Part shown: in pieces, positions 18,167 to 27,385 of the stretch | Layout: each line of letters opens with the position of its first letter | How positions within the stretch are numbered: the first letter of the stretch is position 1 | Assembly: GCF_024758505.1 (NCBI RefSeq) | Contig: NZ_CP077970.1 | Location: 62,001 to 126,000 of the forward strand | Direction: 5' to 3' | Origin: Bradyrhizobium arachidis | GTDB taxonomy: Bacteria > Pseudomonadota > Alphaproteobacteria > Rhizobiales > Xanthobacteraceae | Length of the DNA stretch: 64,000 bases | Program-made: the position numbers and the translations under genes | The notes under the pieces: generated by a model | What the model was told of the DNA's origin: nothing | Seen by the model: only the letters and a program-made list of their open reading frames with translations | The model's database searches: none

Positions 18167-18964
18167 CTATTCTGCGGCCTGCGCCAGCACCGGCCGGCAC
18201 GCAAGCCAGCCGTCGACAAACTGCTTCAACCAGGCGCGTTCCACGACGTCGTAGACGGCACGGTCTGCAAAGTGATGGTGACGCGCCCGCGCACCGGGTG
18301 CGCCAAAACCGTCATATCCGCGCGTGGTCCAGCAATGCATCATCGCGTAGGTCACGTCGGGATGAAACTGGAAGCCGAAGGCATGGCCGGCGCGAAACGC
18401 CTGCACCGGAAAGTCATCGCCCTCGGCGAGCAGCTCGGCGCCAGTCGGCAACTCAAAGCCTTCGCGGTGCCAGTGATAGACCTGATCCGGCCAATCCGGA
18501 CACAGCGTGTGGCCCGCGGCGGTCGGACGGATCGGATAGTAGCCGATCTGGGTCAGCGCATCCGGATGGGGCGCAACGCGCGCGCCAAGCTGTTTTGCGA
18601 GCATCTGCGCGCCCAGGCAAATGCCGAGGAAGGGCCGTTGTTCACGGAGCGGAATTTCGATCCAGTCGATCTCGCGGCGGACATAGTCATCGGAATCGTT
18701 GGCGCTCATCGGCCCGCCAAAAATCACGGCGCCGGCGTGCCGGTCGAGCGTGTCGGGCAAGGGATCGCCGAAGCGCGGACGACGGATGTCGAGCCGGTGG
18801 CCGAGCGCACGCAGCGCATTGCCGACGCGGCCGGGTGTCGAGGATTCCTGATGCAGAACGATGAGAACGGGCAAGGGATCGCGGTGAGCGGCGGTCGCGC
18901 CTGGCGTCCTTCCCGGGAAGGGCACCAGATTTGCGCCACCAACGCTGAGGGACCGGAACGACAT
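18167..18964 (-). CDS. Class I glutamine amidotransferase-like protein
   Basis: 265 residues. The nucleophile elbow GICLGAQMLA holds the catalytic cysteine, and FQFHPDVT supplies the histidine of the triad. It resembles stand-alone GATase1 proteins annotated as GMP synthase-like or gamma-glutamyl hydrolases. An N-terminal extension of about 30 residues precedes the fold, so the true start may be further in. No synthase partner is adjacent. Confidence 0.88.
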   Translation of the reverse strand: MSFRSLSVGGANLVPFPGRTPGATAAHRDPLPVLIVLHQESSTPGRVGNALRALGHRLDIRRPRFGDPLPDTLDRHAGAVIFGGPMSANDSDDYVRREIDWIEIPLREQRPFLGICLGAQMLAKQLGARVAPHPDALTQIGYYPIRPTAAGHTLCPDWPDQVYHWHREGFELPTGAELLAEGDDFPVQAFRAGHAFGFQFHPDVTYAMMHCWTTRGYDGFGAPGARARHHHFADRAVYDVVERAWLKQFVDGWLACRPVLAQAAE

Positions 18965-19085
18965 TGCCTTTCCGAAAAACTGAGTTCAGACCGCCAGCAT
19001 AACTAAGCGATCGTTAATTTCGTGTGAGTTCGCGCACACAGGGTTCGCAAAGCAAACCACGGGCCAGTACGGGGATTTTGGCGCC

Positions 19086-19142
19086 AGAGCGTTTTCGAGC
19101 GAAGTGGGGACCGGTTCGCGTTCAAGAAAACGCGTCAAAACT
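19086..19142. repeat. Intergenic repeat, GAGCGTTTTCGAGCGAAGTGG family
   Basis: A 57-bp element containing AGCGTTTTCGAGCG and AAGAAAACGCGTCAAAAC, in which CGTTTTC and GAAAACG can pair. It has the form of a short dispersed element and lies just behind the SDR stop codon. Confidence 0.6.
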
Positions 19143-19148
19143 GGGAGT

Positions 19149-19928
19149 CTAGCGCTTGCGCATCTGGAACCGGCCGACCGCGGCGAGGATGAAGCCGCGC
19201 GGAAAGAAGCGCAGCAGGAACGGCACGATCTTGATGCCGAGACCGGGCAGCACGGCCCGTTTATTGGCCATCAGGCCGCGATAGGCATCCCGCGCGACAT
19301 CAGCAGCCGAGACATTGAGAACCGCCGAATCGACACCGGGCATAAAGCCTGCGCGCGCCTGAAATTCCGACGGGACCGGACCCGGGCAAAGCACGGTGAC
19401 GCGGACGCCGCGCGGCCCAAGCTCGCCGCGCAAGGCTTCCGTGAACGAGATCACATAGGCCTTGGAGGCATAGTAGACGGCCATGCCGGGGCCCGGCAAA
19501 AAGCCCGCGACCGAGCCGACATTGAGGATGCCGCCGCGATTTTTGACGAGCTGATCGGCAAAGCGCAGACAGAGATCGGTGAGCGCGCGGATATTGACGT
19601 CGATGATGCCGAGCTGCTCCGCACGGTCGCGCTTGCAGGCTTCGCCGAACACGCCGAAGCCGGCATTGTTGACGAGATGGTCGAGCTCGACGCCTTCGGC
19701 GGCGAGGGTCGCGGCGATCTTGTCGCCGGCATTGGCCTCCTCGAGATCGCAGGCGATCACGATTGGCTTGGTACCGCCCTTGGCGGCAATCTCGCTCGCC
19801 AGCCCTTCCAGTCGATCGACACGGCGCGCGGCCAGGGCCAGACGATGGCCATTCGCAGCGAACACACGCGCCAGCTCCGCGCCGATACCCGCCGAGGCAC
19901 CGGTAATCAGCGTCACACGCTCAGTCAC
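19149..19928 (-). CDS. Short-chain dehydrogenase/reductase
   Basis: 259 residues from a GTG at 19928, chosen because the Rossmann strand VTLITGASAGIG follows directly and AAGAGA lies upstream; the open frame to 20003 adds only non-conserved sequence. Classical SDR motifs are TGASAGIG, NNAG and YYASK (Tyr and Lys catalytic). The C-terminus carries a hydrophobic and basic stretch that could touch the membrane. Uses NAD(P)H; substrate unknown. Confidence 0.92.
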   Translation of the reverse strand: MTERVTLITGASAGIGAELARVFAANGHRLALAARRVDRLEGLASEIAAKGGTKPIVIACDLEEANAGDKIAATLAAEGVELDHLVNNAGFGVFGEACKRDRAEQLGIIDVNIRALTDLCLRFADQLVKNRGGILNVGSVAGFLPGPGMAVYYASKAYVISFTEALRGELGPRGVRVTVLCPGPVPSEFQARAGFMPGVDSAVLNVSAADVARDAYRGLMANKRAVLPGLGIKIVPFLLRFFPRGFILAAVGRFQMRKR

Positions 19929-20152
19929 GATGAAGTCTCTTGAATGCAAGCAAATTGGAAGAAAACAAAACTGACGAGAGCATAGGCTTAGCGAGCGGCG
20001 CAAGCCGTCTCAGCGCATGGCGTCGTGAGCACCGGATAGCGTACGCAGGAAAATGCCAAGTTTTGCAGGGCTCTTCGAGAGCCCGGCAATCATCTGAAAC
20101 ATTAAAGTTTCGTCATGTCGGCGATACACGCGCCGGTCGCAGGCGCGATCGG

Positions 20153-20659
20153 TCAGCCGCCGGCGACGGTTTCCTTGACCTGGCCGGTGCGACGGTTGGC
20201 AACGATGTGCTTCAGATCGATCCGGTCCCGCTGCGATACGGCGAGAAGATCCGACGCGCGCCAGAGCACGTTGTCCTCGAACTCGGTAACGTGGCCGTCG
20301 GCATAGACCAGCTCCCACATCATCTCGACGATGCGCTTGCGGCCTTCCTCGTCGAGCGCGCGCATGATGACGCTGGTGAAGCGATAGAGATCGACGGCTT
20401 CGCCTTCGACTTCCGTTGCAGATGCAATCAGGCGGTCGGCGGTACCGCGATCCAGACCGAAATGACTTTCGATCAGGCCGTGCAGCTTGCGCTTTTCGGT
20501 CGGTGTCGGCTCGCCGTCCAGCGAGATCACGTGGATGAGCAATGCGGTGGCGGCCAGGCGATAATCGCTATCGCCGAAGGCGCGATCCTGCGCCTGAGGG
20601 GAAACGATGTCAGAGATGAATTGGCGCAATCCGTCGAGCATTACGTCCTGCCGTATCAT
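20153..20659 (-). CDS. TerB-family (tellurite resistance TerB-like) protein
   Basis: 168 residues, all-helical. The TerB-like pattern is seen in LAATALLIHVISLDGEPTPTEK and MMWELVYADGHVTEFEDNVLWR, where the aspartate-glutamate pairs form a metal-binding pocket. Many TerB-like proteins are of unknown role and are not linked to tellurite. It lies downstream of the adenylate cyclase on the same strand, 128 bases away. The start could also be the ATG at 20641. Confidence 0.85.
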   Translation of the reverse strand: MIRQDVMLDGLRQFISDIVSPQAQDRAFGDSDYRLAATALLIHVISLDGEPTPTEKRKLHGLIESHFGLDRGTADRLIASATEVEGEAVDLYRFTSVIMRALDEEGRKRIVEMMWELVYADGHVTEFEDNVLWRASDLLAVSQRDRIDLKHIVANRRTGQVKETVAGG

Positions 20660-20787
20660 GATTGGGGCGCCGCGGGGGCGGCTTCGACTAGCTCTTATAT
20701 GAGCGTGAAAACCAACAGGCGCAACGTGCGTCAGGTCCCCGCATTGCATTACGTTTCGGCAATCTGGGACGACACACCTAAATGGAC

Positions 20788-22200
20788 TTACGGTATTTCG
20801 TACACCACCATCTTGTCGGCGATGCCGCGCAGCGCGGCCTGTTTTTGAATCGGCCTGATCGAGCGCTGCTCGAGAATCTCGGCCACGGCCGGCGCGTCGA
20901 GCACGGGACCGGTGATGTGGATCTCCTGGGCCGTCGACAGGCTCTGCACACGCGCCGCGATGTTGACGGTCTGGCCAAAATAGTCCTGCCGCTCGTTGAG
21001 CATCACGGCGAGGCACGGGCCTTCGTGGATGCCGATCTTGACGATGAGATCGTCCGTGCCGCGCCGCTTGTTCAACTCGTCCATGGCCGCCCGCATCTTT
21101 AGGCCCGCGACGATCGCGTGCTCGGGGCGGATGAACGTCGCCATCACGGCGTCGCCGATGGTCTTGACGACGGCGCCCTTCTCGGACGCGATGATTTCCA
21201 GGAGCGCGTGGAAATGCGCGCGCACGAGGTCGAAGGCGGCGAGATCGCCGACGCGCTCGTAGAGCGCGGTCGAGCCCTTCAAATCCGTGAACAGGAAGGT
21301 CAGCGAAGTGATCTTCAGCCGCTGGTCGACGCTGAGATTGTCGGCCTTGAACACGTCGCGAAACGTCTGGTTGGACAGCATCCGCTTCGCGGTGAGGAAC
21401 GGTTTGCGCTTGCCGATCAGATGATGCATCGCCTCACCCGCGACGAACACGGACGGCAGTACGCGCTGGTCAGCCTGATTGTCGAGCGACAGCCGCAGCG
21501 GTCCGGGACGCATGGTCCGCGTGCCGCCGGTCGGCGTCGGCGTCTTGGTGTAGACCAGCGATAGCTGCTGCCGCTCCTTGATCGGCTCGCCCTGCACGTC
21601 GATGAATTGCGCCGAATGCGTCACCGGCTCGAAGATGATGATGAACTCCTTCGGCAGTTGCAGCGACAGCACCGCCTTCTCGCCCGCCGGCAGCTCGAGC
21701 GTATCGAGCGTCACCTCGTCGGCCAGCGTCGAAAAGCCTTCCACGTTGAAGTCGACGCCCGAGCTCCAGAAGATCTGCTTGTAATAATCCCAGACCGGCA
21801 GTGTGTTGGGATCATGCGCTGCGATGCGGCGCACCCGCGGGCTGACGGTGAAGGCGACCTCGACCTGCTCGTCGACAGAGGCCTCGTAGCCGCAGGCGCA
21901 CAGGCCGCAATGGTAGTCGTCGGGCTTCAGCGACTTCAGCGTCGAATGCGCGCCCAGCACGCCTCCGCAGCCGGGACACAGCACGTTCCAGGTCAGGTCG
22001 AACAGCCCCAGCCTCGACGAGTGAAGAAAGCCGGAGATGACCTTCTCCTCGTCGAGCCCGCCCTGCTTGGCGAAGTCGATCGCGTTGATGCGATTGAGCT
22101 CGGGATCGGCACCCTTCTCCACCAGATGCTCGATCGCGTCGGCCACCGTCGCATCCGCGGTCTGTCTCAGCAGCGCAAACTGAGCCTTGATGTCACTCAT
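20788..22200 (-). CDS. DUF5939 / class III adenylate cyclase with zinc ribbon
   Basis: 470 residues. The N-terminal half is a DUF5939-like region with a zinc-ribbon-like CPGC (C75, C78) and CGLC (C98, C101). The C-terminal cyclase domain (about 295-465) has metal aspartates D306 (FTDLKGS) and D350 (IGDAV), K347 in VVKTIGD suited to adenine, and D407, N413 and R417 in DYFGQTVNIAARV. All catalytic residues are present, so cAMP synthesis is likely. No membrane segment is visible; the zinc ribbon may sense metal or redox state. The P450 gene lies 51 bases upstream. Confidence 0.9.
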   Translation of the reverse strand: MSDIKAQFALLRQTADATVADAIEHLVEKGADPELNRINAIDFAKQGGLDEEKVISGFLHSSRLGLFDLTWNVLCPGCGGVLGAHSTLKSLKPDDYHCGLCACGYEASVDEQVEVAFTVSPRVRRIAAHDPNTLPVWDYYKQIFWSSGVDFNVEGFSTLADEVTLDTLELPAGEKAVLSLQLPKEFIIIFEPVTHSAQFIDVQGEPIKERQQLSLVYTKTPTPTGGTRTMRPGPLRLSLDNQADQRVLPSVFVAGEAMHHLIGKRKPFLTAKRMLSNQTFRDVFKADNLSVDQRLKITSLTFLFTDLKGSTALYERVGDLAAFDLVRAHFHALLEIIASEKGAVVKTIGDAVMATFIRPEHAIVAGLKMRAAMDELNKRRGTDDLIVKIGIHEGPCLAVMLNERQDYFGQTVNIAARVQSLSTAQEIHITGPVLDAPAVAEILEQRSIRPIQKQAALRGIADKMVVYEIP

Positions 22201-22251
22201 TGCGGTACCTCTCGAGGTAAGGATCGAGCGAATGCCCGACCGGGCCTTCCG

Positions 22252-23640
22252 TCAGCGAGGCGTGATCGAAAACATCGGCGAATAGTCTGGCTGCGTCGTC
22301 ACGACACCAATCGCCATCACCGGCTTCTTGTCGATCAGGGCGAAGCGGAACGCACCGATCAGTTTTGCGAGCGCAAGCGTCGCCTCGACCAGCGCAAATT
22401 GCGCGCCGATGCAGACGCGCGGCCCGACGCCGAACGGCAGATAAGCGAATCGGTCCGGCTGCGGTGCGCCCGGCATGAAGCGCGCGGGGATGAAGGCGTC
22501 CGGATCGGTCCAGAGCTTTTCGTGCCGATGCAGCAGCCAGGGCGAGATGAGGATGACGTCGCCCTTGCGCACCTGTTTGTCGCCGATGGTGTCGGGCGCT
22601 GCGGCCGCGCGCGCGATCAGAAACACCGACGGATAGAGCCGCATGGTCTCGTCGATGACCGCGCGGGTGAATTTTAGCCGGTCGAGCTCGAGCGCACCGG
22701 CAGCCATTGCGTTCTTCACCTCAGCGGCGACCTCATCCTGCGTCGCCGGATCAAGCGACAGCAGGTACAGCGCCCAGAACAGCGCGGTGGCGGTCGTCTC
22801 GTGGCCGGCGAGGATCATGGTCGCGGCCTCGTCGCGCAACTGTTCCTCGGTGAACGCCGCGCCGGTCTCGGGATCGCGCGCAGCGTCAAGCAGGTCGAAC
22901 AGATCGCGCGGCGGCGCACCCTCCTGCTTGCCGATGGCACGGCGCTCGGTCATGACCGTCGTCATGAACTCCATCCAGCGCTTGCTGAAGCGCGCGCGGG
23001 CGAAATCCTGCGGGCTCGGCCAGCTCAACGGCAACAACAGGTCGAGCGGATGCGGCCGCGCGAGGTTCTCGCCATACTCCATGATGAGCTCGCGCAGCGT
23101 GGTGCCGTGGCGCCCCATCTCGAAAGAGAACATGGTGCGGCCAGCGATCTCCAAGGTCATGCGCTGCATGGCGTCGCGGATGTCGACCGGCTGGTTGCTA
23201 TTCGCTTTCAGCTTTTCGATCGCCTCGTCGACGCCGGCGATCATGTGCGGCACCAAAGTGGTGACGGCACGCGGCACGAATGCCGGCGCCAGCGTGCGCC
23301 GCTGGTGCTTCCATTTGCGCCCTTCAGCGATCAGCACGCCCTCGCCGAGAATTGGGCGCAGCACACGGATGCCGGGTGCCGTCCGCGTGTAGTTCTCGTA
23401 ATTGTCGACCAGCACATGCTTGATGGCGTCGGGCCGGTTGACGATGAAATTGCTGCGCAGGAAGAAGCGCGCCTGGATCAGATCCTCCTGATAGGCGCGC
23501 GGTCCCCAGGTGGAGATGACGCTGTCGCGCATCGCCATGATGCGGCCGATCGTCCCCATGCCTTCGGGCGCACGGGGCGGGCTCGGCGGGACCAGGGGCC
23601 GACGTGCCACCGGAACGTCAAAGGCTTCGGCGATGCTCAT
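22252..23640 (-). CDS. Cytochrome P450
   Basis: 462 residues. The heme loop FGVGPRVCIG carries the thiolate cysteine, the I-helix AGHETTA has the oxygen-activating acid-threonine pair, and ETMR is the ExxR of helix K. No membrane anchor, so it is soluble as usual in bacteria. No ferredoxin or reductase gene is adjacent. Substrate unknown; the sequence looks like the fatty-acid or terpenoid-hydroxylating class common in bradyrhizobia. Confidence 0.95.
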   Translation of the reverse strand: MSIAEAFDVPVARRPLVPPSPPRAPEGMGTIGRIMAMRDSVISTWGPRAYQEDLIQARFFLRSNFIVNRPDAIKHVLVDNYENYTRTAPGIRVLRPILGEGVLIAEGRKWKHQRRTLAPAFVPRAVTTLVPHMIAGVDEAIEKLKANSNQPVDIRDAMQRMTLEIAGRTMFSFEMGRHGTTLRELIMEYGENLARPHPLDLLLPLSWPSPQDFARARFSKRWMEFMTTVMTERRAIGKQEGAPPRDLFDLLDAARDPETGAAFTEEQLRDEAATMILAGHETTATALFWALYLLSLDPATQDEVAAEVKNAMAAGALELDRLKFTRAVIDETMRLYPSVFLIARAAAAPDTIGDKQVRKGDVILISPWLLHRHEKLWTDPDAFIPARFMPGAPQPDRFAYLPFGVGPRVCIGAQFALVEATLALAKLIGAFRFALIDKKPVMAIGVVTTQPDYSPMFSITPR

Positions 23641-23676
23641 GGCTCTCTCCGCGGCAGACGCGCTGCAAGAAAATAG

Positions 23677-25047
23677 CTAGTAAGTCAGTTCGGCAACCGC
23701 AATCCTGTTCTCCTGGGCAGGCCAGGCCCGTGCCACAATCCGTTCTTCGTTGAACTCTGCCACGATGTTACGTCCAACGTCCGAGGCCGGGAGCCGCAGG
23801 GTGGCGTCTGAGTTCGTGGGTACGCCCGGCTTGACGTCGGCCGGCTCCTTGCCGTCGAACAGCACGACGTCCCGCGGCAAGCCGAAATAGCCCCGCGGCC
23901 GGGACATGATCACGACCGCGCCCGCGCCGGCATCGGCCGGCCCGAGCGGGCGTGCAGCCCGAAGATGCACGACGGCTGACGAGCGCGCGAAGGGCGAGCG
24001 ATAGATATGGGTCGTCGGCGCGTCGGGCGACGTCAGGACGAATTCGAGGAACGCGGTGGGATCGACCTGCAACGGCCCCCAGCGGCCGTCGGCCGCCGTC
24101 TTGATGCTGTACAGTGGATCGCCCCTGCGCTCACCGCTTTCTGGATCGACGCGGAAGACTTCGACGGAGGCACCGGCCACCGGGCGATTGGTCGGCGTGG
24201 CGCCAGCCATCCCCGTCACCAGGCCGCTCAGCTTGACGCTCGCTTCGGGCACGATCGCGATGCGCGTCGGCTCGCGGCCGGCGATGAACTTGTAGATCTC
24301 GCGAAAAGCGCGCGGATGCAATGCGACCTCGCGATGATCGAGCACACCAAGCACAAGATTGGTGGCGCCCTTGAGCTCCGGGCCCTCTACGGTGACGCCC
24401 GTCGGCACGCCCGGTTTGCCGATGAAGCGGCCATCGGCCTGCGCATATTTGTCCATGCCGTCGCTGCGCAGCGTGAGGAACGCCGGCCCGGGCGTCACCT
24501 CGCTTTCGCCTTCGTTCAGGCCGCGCAGGAACGCGCCGCGTCCGTTGAATTCGCTGCCGATCAGATCGTCGATGGCAAAGACCCCATGATTGGGCGTGCC
24601 GCCAAGCACCGCATGACTGACGTCGCCAGCGCCGCCATTCTTGATGACGTTGCGGATGGCGTAGCCGCCGCGGGAGAGGCCGACCAGCGCGACGCGGTCT
24701 GCTCCGGTGCGGCGCTTCAGCTCGGCAATGGCCGCAGCCAGTTCGCGGCGTTGATCTTCCGCCGAGGAACGATTGGCCTGTTCCACCCGGTCATCGTCGC
24801 GCGCGTTGGGATTCGTGAAATTGATGGCCGACATGCGATCCCGCGCGACGCCATTGGACTCCATCCGCCATAACGTCGTCATCCAGACTGCATCGCAGTC
24901 GCCATTGCCATGGACGAACAGGATCGGCGGCACTTCAGCTGTCGGGGCCGCAGGCGCAGTCTGCGCCCACGCCATTGTTCCGAATTTCGCAGTCGCGAAA
25001 GGCAGCGCGCTCGCGCCCAGCAGAATCGTCCGTCGCGACAGTTTCAT
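23677..25047 (-). CDS. Tat-exported alpha/beta hydrolase (lipase-like)
   Basis: 456 residues from the ATG at 25047, preceded by GGGAGGGACGAG. The N-terminus KLSRRTILLGASALPFA is a twin-arginine signal, so the enzyme is exported folded. ILFVHGNGDCDAVW forms the oxyanion region and VGLSRGGYAI the nucleophile elbow. Two beta-rich C-terminal parts with carbohydrate-binding-like features follow the hydrolase core. It probably hydrolyses an ester outside the cytoplasm; substrate unknown. Confidence 0.85.
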   Translation of the reverse strand: MKLSRRTILLGASALPFATAKFGTMAWAQTAPAAPTAEVPPILFVHGNGDCDAVWMTTLWRMESNGVARDRMSAINFTNPNARDDDRVEQANRSSAEDQRRELAAAIAELKRRTGADRVALVGLSRGGYAIRNVIKNGGAGDVSHAVLGGTPNHGVFAIDDLIGSEFNGRGAFLRGLNEGESEVTPGPAFLTLRSDGMDKYAQADGRFIGKPGVPTGVTVEGPELKGATNLVLGVLDHREVALHPRAFREIYKFIAGREPTRIAIVPEASVKLSGLVTGMAGATPTNRPVAGASVEVFRVDPESGERRGDPLYSIKTAADGRWGPLQVDPTAFLEFVLTSPDAPTTHIYRSPFARSSAVVHLRAARPLGPADAGAGAVVIMSRPRGYFGLPRDVVLFDGKEPADVKPGVPTNSDATLRLPASDVGRNIVAEFNEERIVARAWPAQENRIAVAELTY

Positions 25048-25197
25048 TCTCGTCCCTCCCTGAACTTTCAAGCGTTCAAAACCTGTCCGCTGGGTCGCTT
25101 ATAACCGCCTAAACACTGGACAGCGAAGGACTTTCGCAGGCATCAGTGGAGGGGCAGGAATCGTCCGACGTCGCTCACCATGCAGGTGGAAGGGGAT

Positions 25198-26886
25198 ATG
25201 ACCGAGCAGCCGAAACGTCAGAGAAGTACCGGCGACGGCATCACCGCCCCGCTGCGATATACTGTGTTCCGGCGCATCTGGCTCGCCAGCCTGCTCTCCA
25301 ATCTCGGGCTCTTGATCCAGGGCGTGGGCGCGGCCTGGGCGATGACGCAGATGGCGGCCTCGGCGGACAAGGTGGCGCTGGTGCAAACCGCCCTGATGCT
25401 GCCGATCATGCTGATCTCGATGCCGGCCGGCGCCATCGCCGACATGTATGACCGGCGCATCGTGACGCTGGTCTCGCTCTCGATCGCGCTGATCGGCGCG
25501 ACCGCGCTCACCGTGCTCGCCTGGCTCAAGCTGATCACCCCGGAAACCCTGCTCGCCTTCTGCTTCATCGTCGGCAGCGGCAATGCGCTGTTCGGTCCGG
25601 CATGGCAGTCCTCGGTCAGTGAGCAGGTGCCACCGGACGCGCTACCTTCGGCAGTGGCGCTGAACGGCATCAGCTACAACATCGCGCGCAGCTTTGGTCC
25701 CGCGATCGGCGGCGTCATCGTCGCGTCCCTCGGTGCCGTGGCGGCCTTTGCCTGCAACGCGATTCTTTATCTGCCGCTGTTCGTGGTGCTGATCCTGTGG
25801 CGGCGCACCACCGAGCCCTCGCGCCTGCCGCGGGAAAAGCTCAACCGTGCCATGGTCTCCGGCTTTCGCTACATCACCAACTCGCCGCCGATCAAGATCG
25901 TGCTGTTGCGCACACTGGTGATGGGTCTGATCGGCGGTGCTGTCATGGCGCTGATGCCGCTGATCGCACGCGACCTCCTGCATGGCGGCGCGCAGACCTA
26001 CGGCATCTTATTGGGTGCGTTCGGCATGGGCGCGGTGGTCGGCGCGCTCAACATCCACGAGCTGCGCAAGCGCATGAGCGGCGAGTCGGCGATCCGTGCC
26101 TGCACGATCTCGATGGCCTTTGCGATGGCCGCGCTCGCGATCAGTACGGAGCCGGTGCTCACGGCGGCAGCCCTGGTGCTAGCCGGCGCCGTCTGGATGG
26201 CTGCGGTGGCGCTGTTCAACATCGGCGTGCAGCTCTCGGCGCCACGCTGGGTCGCGGGGCGCTCGCTCGCGGCGTTTCAGGCCGCGATCGCTGGCGGCAT
26301 CGCGATCGGCGCCTGGGGCTGGGGTCACCTTACCGACTTTGCCGGCGTCGAGGTCGCGCTGCTGGTGGCCGCGAGCCTGATGCTGGTCTCACCGCTGCTC
26401 GGATTCTGGCTCGCGATGCCGCGTGTCGGCGCGCGCAATGAAGACGCGGACGTGCTGGCCGATCCCGAGGTGAAACTGTCGCTCACGGCGCGCAGCGGGC
26501 CGCTGGTGGTCGAGATCGAGTATCGGGTCAGCCAAGAGAACGCGCGCGCCTTCCACAATGTGATGCAGGACGTGCAGCTCTCCAGGCAACGCAACGGCGC
26601 CTATGGCTGGTCGATCGCGCGCGACATCGCCGATCCGGAATTGTGGACCGAGCGCTATCACTGTCCGACCTGGCTCGATTACCTGCGCCAGCGCAACCGC
26701 TCGACGCAGTCCGAGCGCGCGCTGCATCAGCAGGCGATCGATTTCCATATGGGGCCGGAGCCGGTGCGCATCCGCCGCATGCTGGAGCGTCCGTTCGGCT
26801 CGGTGCGCTGGAAAGAGGAGACGCCGGACCGCGCCGCAAGCGAGGTGCTGCCTGTCGTCGCGAGCGCGGCGGGAAGCAGCACGTAA
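25198..26886 (+). CDS. MFS transporter of the MFS_3 (transmembrane secretion effector) family
   Basis: 562 residues from the ATG at 25198, with GGAAGGGG upstream. About 12 membrane segments fill residues 20-405; the loop motif ADMYDRRIV is the MFS signature between segments 2 and 3. After the transporter core comes a soluble domain of about 150 residues starting VVEIEYRVSQENARAF, which resembles an antibiotic-biosynthesis-monooxygenase-like ferredoxin fold and is typical of MFS_3. Enterobactin-exporter-like proteins share the core. Export substrate unknown. Confidence 0.88.
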   Translation: MTEQPKRQRSTGDGITAPLRYTVFRRIWLASLLSNLGLLIQGVGAAWAMTQMAASADKVALVQTALMLPIMLISMPAGAIADMYDRRIVTLVSLSIALIGATALTVLAWLKLITPETLLAFCFIVGSGNALFGPAWQSSVSEQVPPDALPSAVALNGISYNIARSFGPAIGGVIVASLGAVAAFACNAILYLPLFVVLILWRRTTEPSRLPREKLNRAMVSGFRYITNSPPIKIVLLRTLVMGLIGGAVMALMPLIARDLLHGGAQTYGILLGAFGMGAVVGALNIHELRKRMSGESAIRACTISMAFAMAALAISTEPVLTAAALVLAGAVWMAAVALFNIGVQLSAPRWVAGRSLAAFQAAIAGGIAIGAWGWGHLTDFAGVEVALLVAASLMLVSPLLGFWLAMPRVGARNEDADVLADPEVKLSLTARSGPLVVEIEYRVSQENARAFHNVMQDVQLSRQRNGAYGWSIARDIADPELWTERYHCPTWLDYLRQRNRSTQSERALHQQAIDFHMGPEPVRIRRMLERPFGSVRWKEETPDRAASEVLPVVASAAGSST

Positions 26887-26896
26887 ATCATCACAA

Positions 26897-26973
26897 CGTC
26901 ATTCCGGGGCATCGCGCAGCGATGAACCCGGAATCCAGAGATTGTGGCGCGAGATTCCAGGTTCGCGATGACG
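26897..26973. repeat. Intergenic palindromic repeat, CGTCATTCC family
   Basis: Opens CGTCATTCCGGGGC and closes with GCGATGACG; inner palindrome ATCGCGCAGCGAT. Lies between the convergent MFS gene and the small cysteine-rich gene. Confidence 0.75.
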
Positions 26974-26982
26974 AGAAGACTT

Positions 26983-27192
26983 CTACTGCCCGTGCTCGGT
27001 CAGCACCTTGTCGCATGCCTTGCTCAGGCGGGAGCGATTCTGCTTGAGGCACGACAGCACGGCCATATCGCCATTGTTCATCACGGCGCGGCAGAAGCGC
27101 GAGACATCGCGCGCGCAGGCATCGTGCCCCTGCTGCGCTGATGCGCCCGATGCAACGAGAATAAAGGGAATAACAAAAAGAAACCTGGTCAT
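26983..27192 (-). CDS. Small secreted cysteine-rich protein, copy 1
   Basis: 69 residues from the ATG at 27192. A signal peptide (FLFVIPFILVASGASA-QQ) precedes a mature region of about 50 residues with four cysteines in the pattern C-x7-C-x13-C-x11-C, close to one cysteine-rich (GLG1-type) repeat. It is probably a periplasmic disulfide-stabilised protein. Related to the gene at 27386-27694, which has the same spacing. Function unknown. Confidence 0.8.
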   Translation of the reverse strand: MTRFLFVIPFILVASGASAQQGHDACARDVSRFCRAVMNNGDMAVLSCLKQNRSRLSKACDKVLTEHGQ

Positions 27193-27385
27193 CGCGTGAC
27201 GCCTCTTACCCGGACAATAGGCGGGCGAAGCTAGTGCGACGGTTCCATCACCGCAACGACTTTGTGAAGCGATGATCTTGGAGATGATCTTGGACAAGTC
27301 ACCCCGGCTTGCGCCGGGGCACTTGCACGACGGTAGGGAGCTCAAGGACGTGATGGCTGCGTCGCCACCACGAAGGACCGATGTC

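Noticed and set aside
24007..24873. 288-codon plus-strand open frame inside the Tat-exported hydrolase
   Set aside because: Antisense of a well-supported gene with Tat signal and catalytic motif.
26983..27345. Longer 120-residue version of the first cysteine-rich protein
   Set aside because: The ATG at 27192 gives a clean signal peptide; the extension adds polar, non-conserved sequence.
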